NCBI RefSeq assembly: GCF_037101375.1
Contig: NZ_AP029019.1
Span: 1,116,001 to 1,180,000, forward strand
DNA from: Acidovorax sp. DW039
GTDB lineage: Bacteria > Pseudomonadota > Gammaproteobacteria > Burkholderiales > Burkholderiaceae_C
Reading direction: 5' to 3'
Length of the DNA: 64,000 bases
Position numbers and translations under genes: made by a program. The notes below the pieces were generated by a model. It did no database searches. It saw nothing but the letters and a program-made list of their open reading frames with translations, and was not told where the DNA came from. Positions 17,061 to 26,489 of the stretch are shown here, one piece after another. The number at the start of each line of letters is the position of its first letter. Within the stretch, counting starts at the first letter, position 1.

Positions 17061-17999
17061 ATGAATTTCCAACAACTGCGTTCCGTTCGCGAGGCCGTGC
17101 GCTGCGGCTTCAATCTCACCGAAGTGGCGGCCTTGCTCTACACCTCCCAGCCCGGCGTGAGCCGCCAGATCCGGGAGCTGGAGGAAGAGCTGGGCATCGA
17201 GATTTTTGTGCGCGCGGGCAAGCGGCTCACTGGCCTCACGCCGCCCGGTCAAGCCGTGCTGCCGATTGTGGAGCGCCTGCTGCAGGATGCCGACAACCTC
17301 AAGCGCGCCGGTGCCGAGTACCGCTCCAGCCATGAAGGGCGCTTGTCCATCGCTGCCACCCACTCGCAGGCACGCTATGCCTTGCCCCATGTGGTGCGCG
17401 ACTTCCGGGCCATGTTTCCGCAGGTGTCTCTGCACCTGCACCAGGGCTCGCCCAAGCAGGTGGCCGAGATGCTGCTCAGCGGCGAGGCCGACATTGGCGT
17501 GGCGACCGAGGCACTGTCGCACTACGACGCTCTGGTCACCCTGCCTTGCTACCGCTGGACGCACAGCATCGTGGTGCCTCCAGGCCACCCACTGCTCGAT
17601 CTGCAGGAGCCCGTGACGCTGCAGCAGCTGCAGGCCTTCCCCATCATCACTTACGAGCTGGGCTACACCGGCCGCTCGCACATCGACGAAGCCTTTGCCC
17701 GCGAGGGGCTCAAGCCGGAGGTGGTGCTGTCTGCTATGGACGCTGATGTGATCAAGACCTACGTGGAGCTGGGCATGGGCGTGGGCATCGTGGCCTCCAT
17801 CGCGGTAGACCCCGAGCGTGACCGACACCTGCGCATGCTCGATGCGCGCCACCTGTTCGAAGTCAACGTCACCCGCCTGGGCGTGCGCCGTGGCACCTGG
17901 CTGCGCGGCTACGCCTACAGCTTCATCGAGACCTTTGCCCCCACGCTGACCCGTGAAGCGGTGGAGCGTGCCGTGCGGGATGTGCCTTCGCCAGAGTGA
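17061..17999 (+). CDS. cysB: CysB-type LysR regulator of sulfur assimilation
   Basis: This is a 312-residue LysR protein of the CysB/Cbl branch. The N-terminal [45 protein letters not shown] is the distinctive CysB helix-turn-helix region. The effector domain keeps the TTHTQARY-like [25 protein letters not shown] and [12 protein letters not shown], which in this family contact the sulfur effector (O-acetylserine, N-acetylserine or APS/sulfate). It stands at the head of the 30-kb sulfur region and is the obvious candidate to bind the shared motif seen before several of its operons. CysB and Cbl/SsuR cannot be told apart from sequence alone. Confidence 0.9.
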   Translation: MNFQQLRSVREAVRCGFNLTEVAALLYTSQPGVSRQIRELEEELGIEIFVRAGKRLTGLTPPGQAVLPIVERLLQDADNLKRAGAEYRSSHEGRLSIAATHSQARYALPHVVRDFRAMFPQVSLHLHQGSPKQVAEMLLSGEADIGVATEALSHYDALVTLPCYRWTHSIVVPPGHPLLDLQEPVTLQQLQAFPIITYELGYTGRSHIDEAFAREGLKPEVVLSAMDADVIKTYVELGMGVGIVASIAVDPERDRHLRMLDARHLFEVNVTRLGVRRGTWLRGYAYSFIETFAPTLTREAVERAVRDVPSPE

Positions 18000-18035
18000 C
18001 GGGGCGTGCGCGGCGTCTTGGGCAGGTGGGGCGCC

Positions 18036-18062
18036 GCATATCCATATCTGTTTTGATTCCTT
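18036..18062 (+). promoter_or_regulatory. Sulfur-gene motif GCATAT-N15-TTCCTT
   Basis: GCATAT (18036-18041) and TTCCTT (18057-18062) are separated by exactly 15 bp, 92 bp before the monooxygenase start. The same arrangement recurs before other sulfur genes. It is probably a regulator or activator site. Confidence 0.6.
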
Positions 18063-18154
18063 CGCTGAGCGATCGGGCCTTCCTAAGCTGCATGCACGAC
18101 CAGCGAAGGGCTTCCTGTGCTGGATGTCATTCACCACTGCCCCCAGGCCGCACC

Positions 18155-19573
18155 ATGACCCAAACCCCATCGTCCCCCGCTTCCAACCCTTCATCCCATC
18201 CCCGTCAACTGGTCTTCGGCTTCGTCTTGCATGGCGTGGGCGCAGGCTGGGGTGATTGGCGCCATCCCAACGCAGTAGTCGATGCCAGCGTGAACTTCGG
18301 CTTCTACAAAGAGCAGGCGCAACTGGCCGAGAAGGCGCGGTTTGATTTTCTGTTCGTGGCCGACAGCGTGCACATCACCGAGCGCTCCAGCCCGCATTAC
18401 CTCAACCGCTTTGAGCCGCTCACCATCCTGTCGGCCCTGGCCGGGGCCACCTCGCACATTGGCCTGGTGGCCACGGTGACGGCCAGCTACAGCGAGCCCT
18501 TCACGGTAGCGCGCCAGTTTGCGTCGCTAGACCACATCAGCGGCGGCCGTGCAGGCTGGAACGTGGTCACCTCGTGGCTGGACGGCAGCGCCCGCAACTA
18601 CAGCCGCAAAGAGCACTACGACCACGATGTGCGCTACCGCCTGGCGCAAGAGCACTTGGATGTGGTCCAGGGCCTGTGGGATTCGTGGGAGGACGACGCC
18701 CTGGTGCGCGACAAGGCCACGGGTCAGTTCCTCGACCCCGCCAAGCTGCACCGGCTGGACCACCAGGGCGAGTTCTTTTCGGTGGAGGGGCCGCTGAACA
18801 TCAGCCGTTCGCGCCAGGGGCAGCCGGTGATCTTTCAGGCCGGTGCGTCAGAAGACGGCAAGCGCTTTGCCGCGCAGCGCGCCGATGCCATCTTCTTCCA
18901 TGCCGATACGCTGGAAGAAGCCCAGGCCTACTACCGCGATGTGAAGGCCCGTGTGGCGGCCGAGGGGCGCGACCCGGCCAAGGTGTTCCTGCTGCCCGGC
19001 ATTCGCCCCATCGTGGGCCGCACGGCAGAGGAGGCAGAGCGCAAGTACCAGGAACTGGCGGCGCTGGTGCCCATCGAGAACGCCATCGCGGCACTGGCCC
19101 GGCCGTTCAACGACCACGACTTTTCCCAATACCCGCTGGACGCGCCTTTCCCCGAACTGGGTGACCTCGGCCGCAACAGCCAGCAAAGCGCCAGCGACAA
19201 GATCAAGCAGCACGCCAAGGCCCACGGCCTGACGCTGCGCGAAGTGGCCCTGTGGCACGCACGCCCCAAGCGCACCTTCGTGGGCACGGCAGAGCAGGTG
19301 GCGGACGAGATCCAGCGCTGGTTTGAGCAGGGCGGGGCGGATGGTTTCAACTTCTTTGAAGCCCTGCCCAACACCTCGCTCAAGGACTTTGCCGAACTGG
19401 TGGTGCCCGTGCTGCAAGCGCGCGGCATCTACCGCAAGGAGTACACGGCCCCGACCTTCCGTGGCAACCTGGGCTTGCCTGTGCCTGCCAACCGCTACAC
19501 CGTTGCGCGTGCAAAGCCGGGCACAGTGGCGGGCAAGCTGGCAGAGCGTTTGCCCGAAGCAGTGGCTGCATAG
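18155..19573 (+). CDS. FMN-dependent monooxygenase, NtaA/SnaA/DszA family
   Basis: This is a 472-residue bacterial-luciferase-like flavin monooxygenase. [47 protein letters not shown] and [20 protein letters not shown] are signatures of the NtaA/SnaA/SoxA(DszA) subfamily, which uses FMNH2 from a separate reductase. In a sulfur region it most likely attacks an organosulfur compound, such as a sulfone or a thioether product. No reductase lies next to it. It follows the cysB-type gene on the same strand and ends at a strong bidirectional terminator. Confidence 0.88.
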   Translation: MTQTPSSPASNPSSHPRQLVFGFVLHGVGAGWGDWRHPNAVVDASVNFGFYKEQAQLAEKARFDFLFVADSVHITERSSPHYLNRFEPLTILSALAGATSHIGLVATVTASYSEPFTVARQFASLDHISGGRAGWNVVTSWLDGSARNYSRKEHYDHDVRYRLAQEHLDVVQGLWDSWEDDALVRDKATGQFLDPAKLHRLDHQGEFFSVEGPLNISRSRQGQPVIFQAGASEDGKRFAAQRADAIFFHADTLEEAQAYYRDVKARVAAEGRDPAKVFLLPGIRPIVGRTAEEAERKYQELAALVPIENAIAALARPFNDHDFSQYPLDAPFPELGDLGRNSQQSASDKIKQHAKAHGLTLREVALWHARPKRTFVGTAEQVADEIQRWFEQGGADGFNFFEALPNTSLKDFAELVVPVLQARGIYRKEYTAPTFRGNLGLPVPANRYTVARAKPGTVAGKLAERLPEAVAA

Positions 19574-19611
19574 TTCGCATGGGGCAACGTCCTCAAGCCC
19601 GGCTGAAACGC

Positions 19612-19644
19612 AAAAGGCCCGGAGTGAAAGCTCCGGGCCTTTTT
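19612..19644. terminator. Bidirectional terminator
   Basis: AAAAGGCCCGGAG (19612-19624) and CTCCGGGCCTTTT (19631-19643) form a long GC stem with a TGAAAG loop and a T-run. It lies between the convergent monooxygenase and rhodanese genes and can serve both. Confidence 0.92.
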
Positions 19645-19692
19645 GTCTTGATGCCCCAGCGGTGCAGGGCATACGGCCATCCTGGCGATCGT

Positions 19693-21333
19693 TCAGATCA
19701 CCCGAAAGCCGTGCGTGCCGTCGCGCCCCAGTTGTTCCACCAGTCCAAACTCCCAATCCAGATACGCCTGCATCGCCTCAAGCGGGCTGTCCGTGCCTTC
19801 GTAGGGGCGGCGGTAGCGATCAATGCGGGGTGAGGCCAGGCGGGTTTCGCCTTGCTCCAGCGGCAGGCCCTGGGCAATCCAGGCCAGGGTGCCACCCTCC
19901 AGCACCTGCACCGTGGCACCGGTGATGCGGGCCACATCCACCGCCGCATAGCGGGCCAGCAGGCTGCTGCCGCAGGTCAGCACATAGTGCGGCGCTTTGG
20001 GAATGGCTTGCAGCGCCTGCGCCAGTTGCGACCGCAGCACAAACCACGCGCCGGGGATGTGGCGTAGCGTGTAGTTGGCGCTGGTGGTCATGTCCAGCAC
20101 CGCCGTCTGGCCCGGGGCCTCGCGCTGCAGGCGTGCGGCCAGGTCGGCGGGGGTGATCCACTGGGCGGGCTCCAGCAGTTCGGGCACGGGCTGTGGGGCC
20201 GGGCGGGTGTCGTGAAAGTCCGCGCTCTGCAGACCGTCCAGCACCCACACATCCCAGCCCATCTGGGCCAGCCACGATGCACTCATGTTGGCGCGCACAC
20301 CGTCGTCGTCCACCAGCACCAGGCGGGCGCCGCGCACGGGGGCGGTGTGGTCGGTCTCTTGCACCAGTTGGCCGCCGGGCGCGTTGCGAAAGCCCGGCAC
20401 ATGGCCACGGGCAAACTCCTCGGGCGTGCGCACATCCAGCAAATAGGTGGTGCGCTCGGCCTGCAGGGCAAAGGCGTGCAGGTGCTCGGTGCGGGCGCGC
20501 TTCGCCCCGGCGCGGTCGGCCACGCGGCGGGCCGCCTGGGCGGCGGCGGCGCGCTGCTCGGGCGTGTCGTGTGTTTGGTACGTAGGCTGGGTGTCAAAGC
20601 GGCGGCTGGCGCCGCGCTCCAGTTCCTGTCCAGCCAGCAGCCAGCCAATCGTGCCGTTGCGCAAGGCCGCGATGGGGTTGGGCAACCCGGCGTTGATGAG
20701 CGACTGCGTGCCAATGATGCTGCGTGTGCGGCCCGCGCAGTTGACGATGATCTGCGTCTCGGGCCGGGGGGCCAGCGCCTTGGCGCGCAGCACCAGCTCG
20801 GCCCCCGGCACGCTCACGCCGGTGGGGATGTTCATGGTCTGGTACTCGTCAAACCGACGCGCGTCCAGCACCACCACGTCGGCCTTTTGGTCGATGAGGG
20901 CCTTCACTTCTTCTGCGGGCAGCGAGGGCGTGTGGCGCTCGGCCTCCACCAGTTCGCCAAACGATTTGCTGGGCACGTTCACGTCGATGAAGATCTCACC
21001 CCCTGCATCGCGCCAGCCCTGCAGGCCCCCGGTCAGCAAGGCCACATCGGTGTAGCCCAGGCGCTGCAGGGTGCGTGCTGCGGGCTCGGCCAGGCCCTCG
21101 CCATCGTCGTACACCACGATGGCGGTGCTGCGCCGGGGGATGCGGGTGTAGACCTCGATCTCTAGCTTGCCTGCGGGGAAGTTTGCGGCAAACAGCGGGT
21201 GGGCCTGGGCAAAGGGATGTTCTTCGCGCACGTCGATCAGCGCAATCTCCTGCTGGGCGAGCAGGGCGTTGCGGACATCGGCATAGCTTTTTTGCGGCAA
21301 GGGGTTCAGGCCTGGTGATGGTGCTTGGGTCAT
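19693..21333 (-). CDS. Four-domain rhodanese-like sulfurtransferase
   Basis: This is a 546-residue protein with four rhodanese domains in tandem, at about residues 15-120, 130-240, 280-375 and 390-500. Active-loop cysteines are present in domain 2 (NCAGRTR, C199) and domain 4 (TCGSSLLAR, C454). Domains 1 (YDDGEG) and 3 (VDDDGV) have Asp-rich loops with no cysteine and must be structural or binding domains. It would move sulfane sulfur between thiols and an acceptor. It lies 35 bp downstream of the thiol dioxygenase gene on the same strand, suggesting joint handling of cysteine or mercaptopropionate sulfur. Confidence 0.88.
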   Translation of the reverse strand: MTQAPSPGLNPLPQKSYADVRNALLAQQEIALIDVREEHPFAQAHPLFAANFPAGKLEIEVYTRIPRRSTAIVVYDDGEGLAEPAARTLQRLGYTDVALLTGGLQGWRDAGGEIFIDVNVPSKSFGELVEAERHTPSLPAEEVKALIDQKADVVVLDARRFDEYQTMNIPTGVSVPGAELVLRAKALAPRPETQIIVNCAGRTRSIIGTQSLINAGLPNPIAALRNGTIGWLLAGQELERGASRRFDTQPTYQTHDTPEQRAAAAQAARRVADRAGAKRARTEHLHAFALQAERTTYLLDVRTPEEFARGHVPGFRNAPGGQLVQETDHTAPVRGARLVLVDDDGVRANMSASWLAQMGWDVWVLDGLQSADFHDTRPAPQPVPELLEPAQWITPADLAARLQREAPGQTAVLDMTTSANYTLRHIPGAWFVLRSQLAQALQAIPKAPHYVLTCGSSLLARYAAVDVARITGATVQVLEGGTLAWIAQGLPLEQGETRLASPRIDRYRRPYEGTDSPLEAMQAYLDWEFGLVEQLGRDGTHGFRVI

Positions 21334-21368
21334 GGATGGCGTCGATGAAAAATGGGGAACGGGTGGCT

Positions 21369-21989
21369 TCACTGCGCACGCAGCGCAGCATTGCGCTCGG
21401 CTGACAGATCCCACAGGTTGGGCAGCTCGGTATTGCTGTAGCCCGAGACAAAGGGCTTGCGCGTGCCGTCTTCGAGGTACACCGAGCGCTCCACCGCGCC
21501 GATGTTGGCGCCATACACATGGATGCTGATGGACGTCTGGTTGGCCAGCGCGTTGCTCACGCGGTGCACGTCGCCAATGCGGGGCGACACCGCTTCGACC
21601 TGCCCCGGCATCAGGCGGCTGGGATCACCGTGTGGCGCCCATCGGCCCTCCGCAGTTTTGGCAAAGTGCTGGGCCGTCTCGGCGCCGCGCAGCATCCCAA
21701 TCAGGCCCCACACCGTGTGGTCGTGGATGGGGGTGGACTGGCCCGGCCCCCACACAAAGCTCACCACCGAAAACTGCCCCAGCGCATCGGCGTGCAGCAG
21801 GTACTGCTGGTAGCGGTCGGGGTGGGGCTTGGCATAGGCGGCAGGCAGCCAGTCGTCGTGTGCCACCAGGCGGCCCAGCAGGGCGCCACCGCGCTCCAGC
21901 ACCTCAGGCTCGGTCGGGTTGCGCTGCAGCAGCGCGGCCAGTTCCTGCACAAATTCGCGCAGGCGGGCGATGGATGGGGATGTACTCAT
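21369..21989 (-). CDS. Cysteine dioxygenase-type thiol dioxygenase
   Basis: This is a 206-residue cupin of the bacterial cysteine dioxygenase/3-mercaptopropionate dioxygenase family. STPIHDHTVWGLIGMLRGAE carries the first two iron-binding histidines, and GDVHRVSNA the third. ISIHVYGANIGAV follows as in the family. It oxidises a thiol (cysteine or 3-mercaptopropionate) to a sulfinate. ATG 21989 fits the family start. Upstream it is divergent from a sulfonate receptor gene, and downstream it is paired with the rhodanese, which could take up released sulfur. The choice between CDO and MDO substrates is not resolvable here. Confidence 0.88.
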   Translation of the reverse strand: MSTSPSIARLREFVQELAALLQRNPTEPEVLERGGALLGRLVAHDDWLPAAYAKPHPDRYQQYLLHADALGQFSVVSFVWGPGQSTPIHDHTVWGLIGMLRGAETAQHFAKTAEGRWAPHGDPSRLMPGQVEAVSPRIGDVHRVSNALANQTSISIHVYGANIGAVERSVYLEDGTRKPFVSGYSNTELPNLWDLSAERNAALRAQ

Positions 21990-22035
21990 GTTCGCATTGC
22001 ACCGCAATTGGGCTTTTTGCGCTGCTGAAACTTTT

Positions 22036-22062
22036 GCATATCGATGCGTGATTTTGTTCGTT
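22036..22062 (+). promoter_or_regulatory. Sulfur-gene motif GCATAT-N15-TTCGTT
   Basis: GCATAT (22036-22041) and TTCGTT (22057-22062) are 15 bp apart in the 182-bp divergent region between the thiol dioxygenase and the sulfonate transporter genes. This is the cleanest example of the shared motif. Confidence 0.68.
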
Positions 22063-22171
22063 CTCTGCGGCGCGTGTTGGCTTTGCAATAGCGCCACGGT
22101 CGGCAGGCACGGGTTCATCCCTGCCCTGGCGCGCCACAGGCTTCGTTTCACCGCATACACAGGAGGTTCGC

Positions 22172-23200
22172 ATGGGCAAGGATCAAGGGGCAGCAGCATC
22201 GGGTGTTTGGTCGCGCCGGCGGGTGCTGCGCACGGCAGCAGGGGCTGGCGTTGCTGGTGCTGCCGCCGTGGTGGGTAGCAGCAGTGTGTTGGCCCAGGGC
22301 AGCAAGCTGCGCCCCGTCACGCTGGCCTGGAACGCCAACGCGGTGTGTCTGTCGGCCGTGCCCGTGGCCATTGAGCGCGGCTTTTTTGAAAAGCAGGGCC
22401 TCAAGGTTGAGCTGGTGAACTTTGCGGGCTCGACCGACCAGTTGCTCGAAACCATTGCCACCGGCAAGGCCGATGCCGCGGTGGGCATGGTGCACCGCTG
22501 GATCAAACCGCTGGAGTCGGGCCTGGACGTGAAGCTGGTGGGCAGCAGCCACGGGGGCTGCTCGCGCCTGGTGGGCTATAGCCCGGCGGGCATCACCAGC
22601 ATTGCCAAGCTCAAGGGCAAGACGATTGCGGTGTCTGACCTCAACAGCCCTGGCAAGAACTTTTTCTCTGTGCTGCTGACCAAGGCCGGGCTGGACCCGG
22701 AAAAAGACGTGAGCTGGCGCCAGTTTCCTGGCGACATGCTGGGCCTGGCGGTAGAAAAGGGCGAGGCCCACGCCATTGCCGATGGTGACCCCAACCTGTT
22801 CCTGATTGAGCGGCGCACCAAGGGCTTGGTCGAGCTGGCCACGAACCTCTCGGGCGAATACGCGGCCAAAACCTGCTGCGTGGTGGGCGTGGGCGGCAAG
22901 CTCATCCGCTCGGACAAACCCCTGGTGGCCTCGCTGGTACGCGCCATCAACCAGGGTTCTGAGTTTGTGGCCGACTACCCCAACGAAACAGCCCGCATCT
23001 ACAGCCCCTATTCCAAGGTGCCGGTGGAAGACCTGCGTGCCGTGCTGGGCACCCTCACGCACCGCAACCACCCCAGCGGCGTGGCGCTGCAAAAAGAGGT
23101 GGAGTTCTACGCCCGCGACTTCAAGCTGGTGGGCGTGCTCAAGCCCAGCACCGATGCCGCGCGCTTTGCGCAGCATGTGACGGTGGACGTGCTGGCCTGA
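22172..23200 (+). CDS. ABC transporter substrate-binding protein (sulfonate/taurine type)
   Basis: This is a 342-residue periplasmic receptor of the SsuA/TauA/NMT1-like family with a Tat signal (SRRRVLRTAAGAGVAGAAA). VAIERGFFEKQGLKVELVNF, GKADAAVGM and LKGKTIAVSD are typical. The permease and ATPase genes follow, making a complete SsuACB-type importer. Sulfonate-like substrates are inferred from the sulfur context. A bipartite sulfur motif lies about 110 bp upstream. Confidence 0.88.
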   Translation: MGKDQGAAASGVWSRRRVLRTAAGAGVAGAAAVVGSSSVLAQGSKLRPVTLAWNANAVCLSAVPVAIERGFFEKQGLKVELVNFAGSTDQLLETIATGKADAAVGMVHRWIKPLESGLDVKLVGSSHGGCSRLVGYSPAGITSIAKLKGKTIAVSDLNSPGKNFFSVLLTKAGLDPEKDVSWRQFPGDMLGLAVEKGEAHAIADGDPNLFLIERRTKGLVELATNLSGEYAAKTCCVVGVGGKLIRSDKPLVASLVRAINQGSEFVADYPNETARIYSPYSKVPVEDLRAVLGTLTHRNHPSGVALQKEVEFYARDFKLVGVLKPSTDAARFAQHVTVDVLA

Positions 23201-23220
23201 GGGCCCGCAGGAGTCGCACC

Positions 23221-24321
23221 ATGGCACACAGCACCACCCTCACACCCACGGGCTTGCCCGTGGCAGTTCCTTCTACGTCCTCCTCGTCTGCCTCTTCTCG
23301 GTCATCTCTTCCTGCACCAGCGCGCGCAGCGCCCAAGGCCGCGCCCGTGGCCAAGGCACCCCCAGCCCGCCTGGGCTGGACGGGCTGGTTTGCCGCACTG
23401 GCCTGGACTGTGTTGGGCGCCATCACCTGGTTCTGGCCCAACCTGCCGGTAGGTTTTAGCGACTGGGCCTACACGCAGGAATTTGCCGTGGCGGCTTGGG
23501 GCGTTGCCGCCGTGCTGTGGCTGGCGGTGGCTTGGCCCCGATGGCTGGGGAGCCAAGCTGCACGCTTGCGCAGCGCAGGTCCCTGGCTTGGTGCCATTGC
23601 CGTCGGCCTGGCGGTGTGGGAGGTCTACACCGCCAAACTGGGCACGCTGCCACCGCCCTTCTTTGCCCCGCCGCAAAGCCTGGCCGAGGTGTATGTGACC
23701 GACTGGGCGCGGCTGCTCGACAGCGCGTGGAACTCGCTCAAGCTGCTGGCGCTGGGCATTGCGATTGGCGCCAGCGTGGGCTTTGTCGTGGGCGTGCTCA
23801 TGGGCTGGTCCCGCCGCGCCAATTACTGGATTCACCCCGTGCTGCGGGTGCTGGGCCCTGTGCCCACCACGGCGCTGCTGCCCATCTCGTTTTACTTTTT
23901 CCCATCGAGCTGGTCCACGGCCATCTTTCTGATTGCGCTGGGCACCGCCTTCCCGGTGGCCATCCTCACCTGGTCGGGTGTGGCGGGCGTGCACAAGAAC
24001 TACTACGACGTGGCGCGCACCATGGGCGCATCGCAGTGGTTTCTGGTGCTGCGCGTGGCGATTCCGGCGTCGCTGCCGCAGGTGTTTGTGGGCCTGTTCA
24101 TGGGGCTGGGCGCGGCGTTTTCCACCCTGGTGGTGGCCGAGATGCTGGGCGTCAAATCGGGCCTGGGCTGGTATCTCACCTGGGCGCAGGGCTGGGCCAG
24201 TTACCCCAATATGTACGGTGCGCTCATCATCATGGCGCTGCTGTTTTCGGGCGTGATCTCGCTGCTGTTTGTGCTGCGTGACCGGGTGCTGTCCTGGCAG
24301 AAGGGGATTGTGAAATGGTGA
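23221..24321 (+). CDS. ABC transporter permease, SsuC/TauC type
   Basis: This is a 366-residue inner-membrane permease, longer than usual because of a Ser/Ala/Pro-rich N-terminal tail of about 55 residues and extra N-terminal membrane helices (FAALAWTVLGAITWFWPNL, FAVAAWGVAAVLWLAVAW). The EAA-type loop region (ARTMGASQWFLVLRVAIPASLPQVFVGLFMGLG) that contacts the ATPase is intact. It starts 20 bp after the receptor gene, and its end overlaps the ATPase gene by 7 bp. Confidence 0.88.
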   Translation: MAHSTTLTPTGLPVAVPSTSSSSASSRSSLPAPARAAPKAAPVAKAPPARLGWTGWFAALAWTVLGAITWFWPNLPVGFSDWAYTQEFAVAAWGVAAVLWLAVAWPRWLGSQAARLRSAGPWLGAIAVGLAVWEVYTAKLGTLPPPFFAPPQSLAEVYVTDWARLLDSAWNSLKLLALGIAIGASVGFVVGVLMGWSRRANYWIHPVLRVLGPVPTTALLPISFYFFPSSWSTAIFLIALGTAFPVAILTWSGVAGVHKNYYDVARTMGASQWFLVLRVAIPASLPQVFVGLFMGLGAAFSTLVVAEMLGVKSGLGWYLTWAQGWASYPNMYGALIIMALLFSGVISLLFVLRDRVLSWQKGIVKW

Positions 24322-25130
24322 CTTCCACCCAGGCCCCAGCGGCCCCCACAGCGTCACCGCCCCCGGTATCTGCGGCGGGTGCACGCATCGATGTGCGCAA
24401 TGTGAGCCACTGGTTTGACCTGCCCGGCGGCGCCCTGCAGGTGATTGACGAGCTGGACCTGGCCATTGAGCCCGGCGAGTTCGTGGCTCTGCTGGGCCCC
24501 AGCGGCTGCGGCAAATCGACCCTGCTGCGGCTGGTGGCGGGGCTGGAGCCCGCCACGGCGGGCGAGCTGCTGCAAGACGGTGCGCCCATCACCCAGCCTG
24601 ACCCATCGCGCATTGTGGTGTTTCAAGACCCCACGCTGTTCCCCTGGCGCACGGTGTGGGACAACGTGGCGCTGGGCCTGCAAGCGCGGGGCTTGCTCAA
24701 AACCCACCGCCATCGTGTAGACCAAGCCCTGCAACTGGTGGGGCTGGAGTCCTTTGGCAAGGCCTTTCCGCACCAGCTCTCGGGCGGCATGGCGCAGCGG
24801 GTGGCGCTGGCGCGGGCCTTGGTCAACGACCCCAGCCTGCTGGTACTGGACGAACCGCTGGGCAAGCTCGATTCGCTCACCCGCCTGGCCATGCAGACCG
24901 AACTGGTGGAGCTGTGGCAGCGCACAGGCTTCTCGGCCCTGCTGGTCACGCACGATGTGGAAGAGGCCCTGTTCATGGCGCAGCGCGTGGTGGTGCTGTC
25001 CGAGCGGCCTGCCACCATCCAGCAAGTGCTGGTGAACGACTTGCCGTACCCCCGCCACCGGGGCCACCCGCGCCTGGCCGAGCTACGGCACCAGGCCCTG
25101 GCACTGCTGGGGCTGGACGCCAGTTGGTGA
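24315..25130 (+). CDS. ABC transporter ATPase, SsuB/TauB type
   Basis: This is a 271-residue nucleotide-binding subunit. It has Walker A GPSGCGKST, Q-loop VVFQDPTLFPW, signature LSGGMAQR, Walker B LLVLDEP and H-loop VTHDVEEA. It overlaps the permease gene by 7 bp, indicating translational coupling. Together with the preceding two genes it forms one sulfonate-type importer. Confidence 0.92.
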   Translation: MVTSTQAPAAPTASPPPVSAAGARIDVRNVSHWFDLPGGALQVIDELDLAIEPGEFVALLGPSGCGKSTLLRLVAGLEPATAGELLQDGAPITQPDPSRIVVFQDPTLFPWRTVWDNVALGLQARGLLKTHRHRVDQALQLVGLESFGKAFPHQLSGGMAQRVALARALVNDPSLLVLDEPLGKLDSLTRLAMQTELVELWQRTGFSALLVTHDVEEALFMAQRVVVLSERPATIQQVLVNDLPYPRHRGHPRLAELRHQALALLGLDASW

Positions 25131-25176
25131 CGGCAGAGGTGGACCTTGCTGCAGCCCCCGGCGTGGGTACTGCGTG

Positions 25177-26391
25177 ATGGCCTGGACTGTGCCCGCTGAC
25201 TGGCTGGACACCGTGCTGGCCCTGGCCCAGCGCAGCCAGCAAGCCCTGCAAGCGGCACTGCACTCTGTGGGCTTGCTGACCGATGTGCATGGCCAGCCCG
25301 CGTGGCCGTGGGCGCAGCGCCTGGCGGCTGAAGTGCTGGCGCAAGAACCCCAGCTGGCCCGCCAGGCCACGGCATTGCTAGCGTGCATGCTGGGCCTGGG
25401 TGTGCTGGCCTTGCTGGCACTGCGCTGGCGGTGGGCGCGATGGGCTCTGGCCCCGGCTCTGTTGCTGGTTGCCACAGCCGCCCCGTGGTCGGCTTTGGCC
25501 TTGTTGCAAGCCCCGGCGGTGCCTACCAGCTGGCACCGCTCGCCCACCGGCTTCACGGTGCAGTCGATCACGCAGGGCGCGCACATCTACCAGCAGCAGT
25601 GCGTGCGCTGCCACGGTGCCGATGGCAAGGGCGAGGGGCCCGATGCCGCCCGCCTGCCCATGTGGCCGCCCACGTTGAACGGATCGCTGCTGTGGAAGCG
25701 GCTGGAGGGCGAACTGTTCTGGCGCGTGCGCCACGGCATGCACAGTGCAGCGGGTGTGCAAACCATGCCCGCCTTTGCCAACCTGACCGACGAGCAGGTG
25801 TGGCAGGTGCTGGATTACCTGCAGGCCTACGCGGCAGGCCAGCTGCTGCGCGACACCGGCGCGTGGGCCCAGCCCGTGCGCATGCCCCAGGCCCGGCTGC
25901 ACTGCCGCAACACGGGCGCCACCAGCGTGCGCCAGCTGCAGGGCCAGCGCTTGCGCGTGGTGCTGGGTGGCAGTGTGGATGCGCTGCCGCCAGATGACCC
26001 GCGCCTGGTCACCCTGTGGGTACCTGCCCAGGCGGTGGCGGGTGGCGCTGCTGAACTTGCAGACCCTGCCGACCAAGCGGAATGCGTGGTGCAAGACCCC
26101 CAGGCATTGCCCGTGCTCGCCTGGGTGCTGGGGCAGGCGGCGAATGATGGCAAAGGCCCGCAGGGCTCGCAAATGCTGGTGGATCGCAATGGCTGGCTGC
26201 GTGCTCGCTCCTCGCCAGGGCAGGGCGACTGGTCAGAGGACGACTTGGTCTGCCGTGCCTCCGCGCCCTCCAATGCCACCACCACCCGTTTGGCTGCTTC
26301 CGCATCGCCCGATGCTGATGGCCTGGAAGCCCTCATCCGCCGCATGGACGCCGAACCCGTGCGCCCGCGCCGGGGTGGCTTTCCGCATTGA
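25177..26391 (+). CDS. Membrane-anchored cytochrome c protein
   Basis: This is a 404-residue protein (ATG 25177; a GTG three bases earlier is possible). Two hydrophobic segments lie at about residues 64-105 (LLACMLGLGVLALLALRW, LAPALLLVATAAPWSALALL). A class I cytochrome c domain follows, with the haem motif CVRCH near residue 142 and a likely distal Met in GVQTMPAF near residue 195. The last 170 residues are unassigned. It sits 46 bp after the transporter ATPase gene on the same strand. Such a cytochrome could take electrons from oxidation of sulfite or a thiol, but no dehydrogenase partner is adjacent. Confidence 0.75.
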   Translation: MAWTVPADWLDTVLALAQRSQQALQAALHSVGLLTDVHGQPAWPWAQRLAAEVLAQEPQLARQATALLACMLGLGVLALLALRWRWARWALAPALLLVATAAPWSALALLQAPAVPTSWHRSPTGFTVQSITQGAHIYQQQCVRCHGADGKGEGPDAARLPMWPPTLNGSLLWKRLEGELFWRVRHGMHSAAGVQTMPAFANLTDEQVWQVLDYLQAYAAGQLLRDTGAWAQPVRMPQARLHCRNTGATSVRQLQGQRLRVVLGGSVDALPPDDPRLVTLWVPAQAVAGGAAELADPADQAECVVQDPQALPVLAWVLGQAANDGKGPQGSQMLVDRNGWLRARSSPGQGDWSEDDLVCRASAPSNATTTRLAASASPDADGLEALIRRMDAEPVRPRRGGFPH

Positions 26392-26411
26392 AGTGTGTGG
26401 CGCGGTAGCGC

Positions 26412-26476
26412 ACTATTTGCTCATGAATTAATAGCTGCCTGCGCTTATGGATAAAGCGATAGACCCGATTTTTGCT
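26412..26476 (+). repeat. Dispersed palindromic repeat, copy 2
   Basis: ATAGCTGCCTGCGCTTAT and ATAAAGCGATAGAC flanked by TTTGCT and TTTTTGCT match the family consensus. It lies between convergent genes. Confidence 0.78.
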
Positions 26477-26489
26477 CAATACTCAGGTG

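Noticed and set aside
16908..18194. 428-codon minus-strand frame over the cysB-type gene
   Set aside because: It is an antisense shadow of a clear LysR gene.
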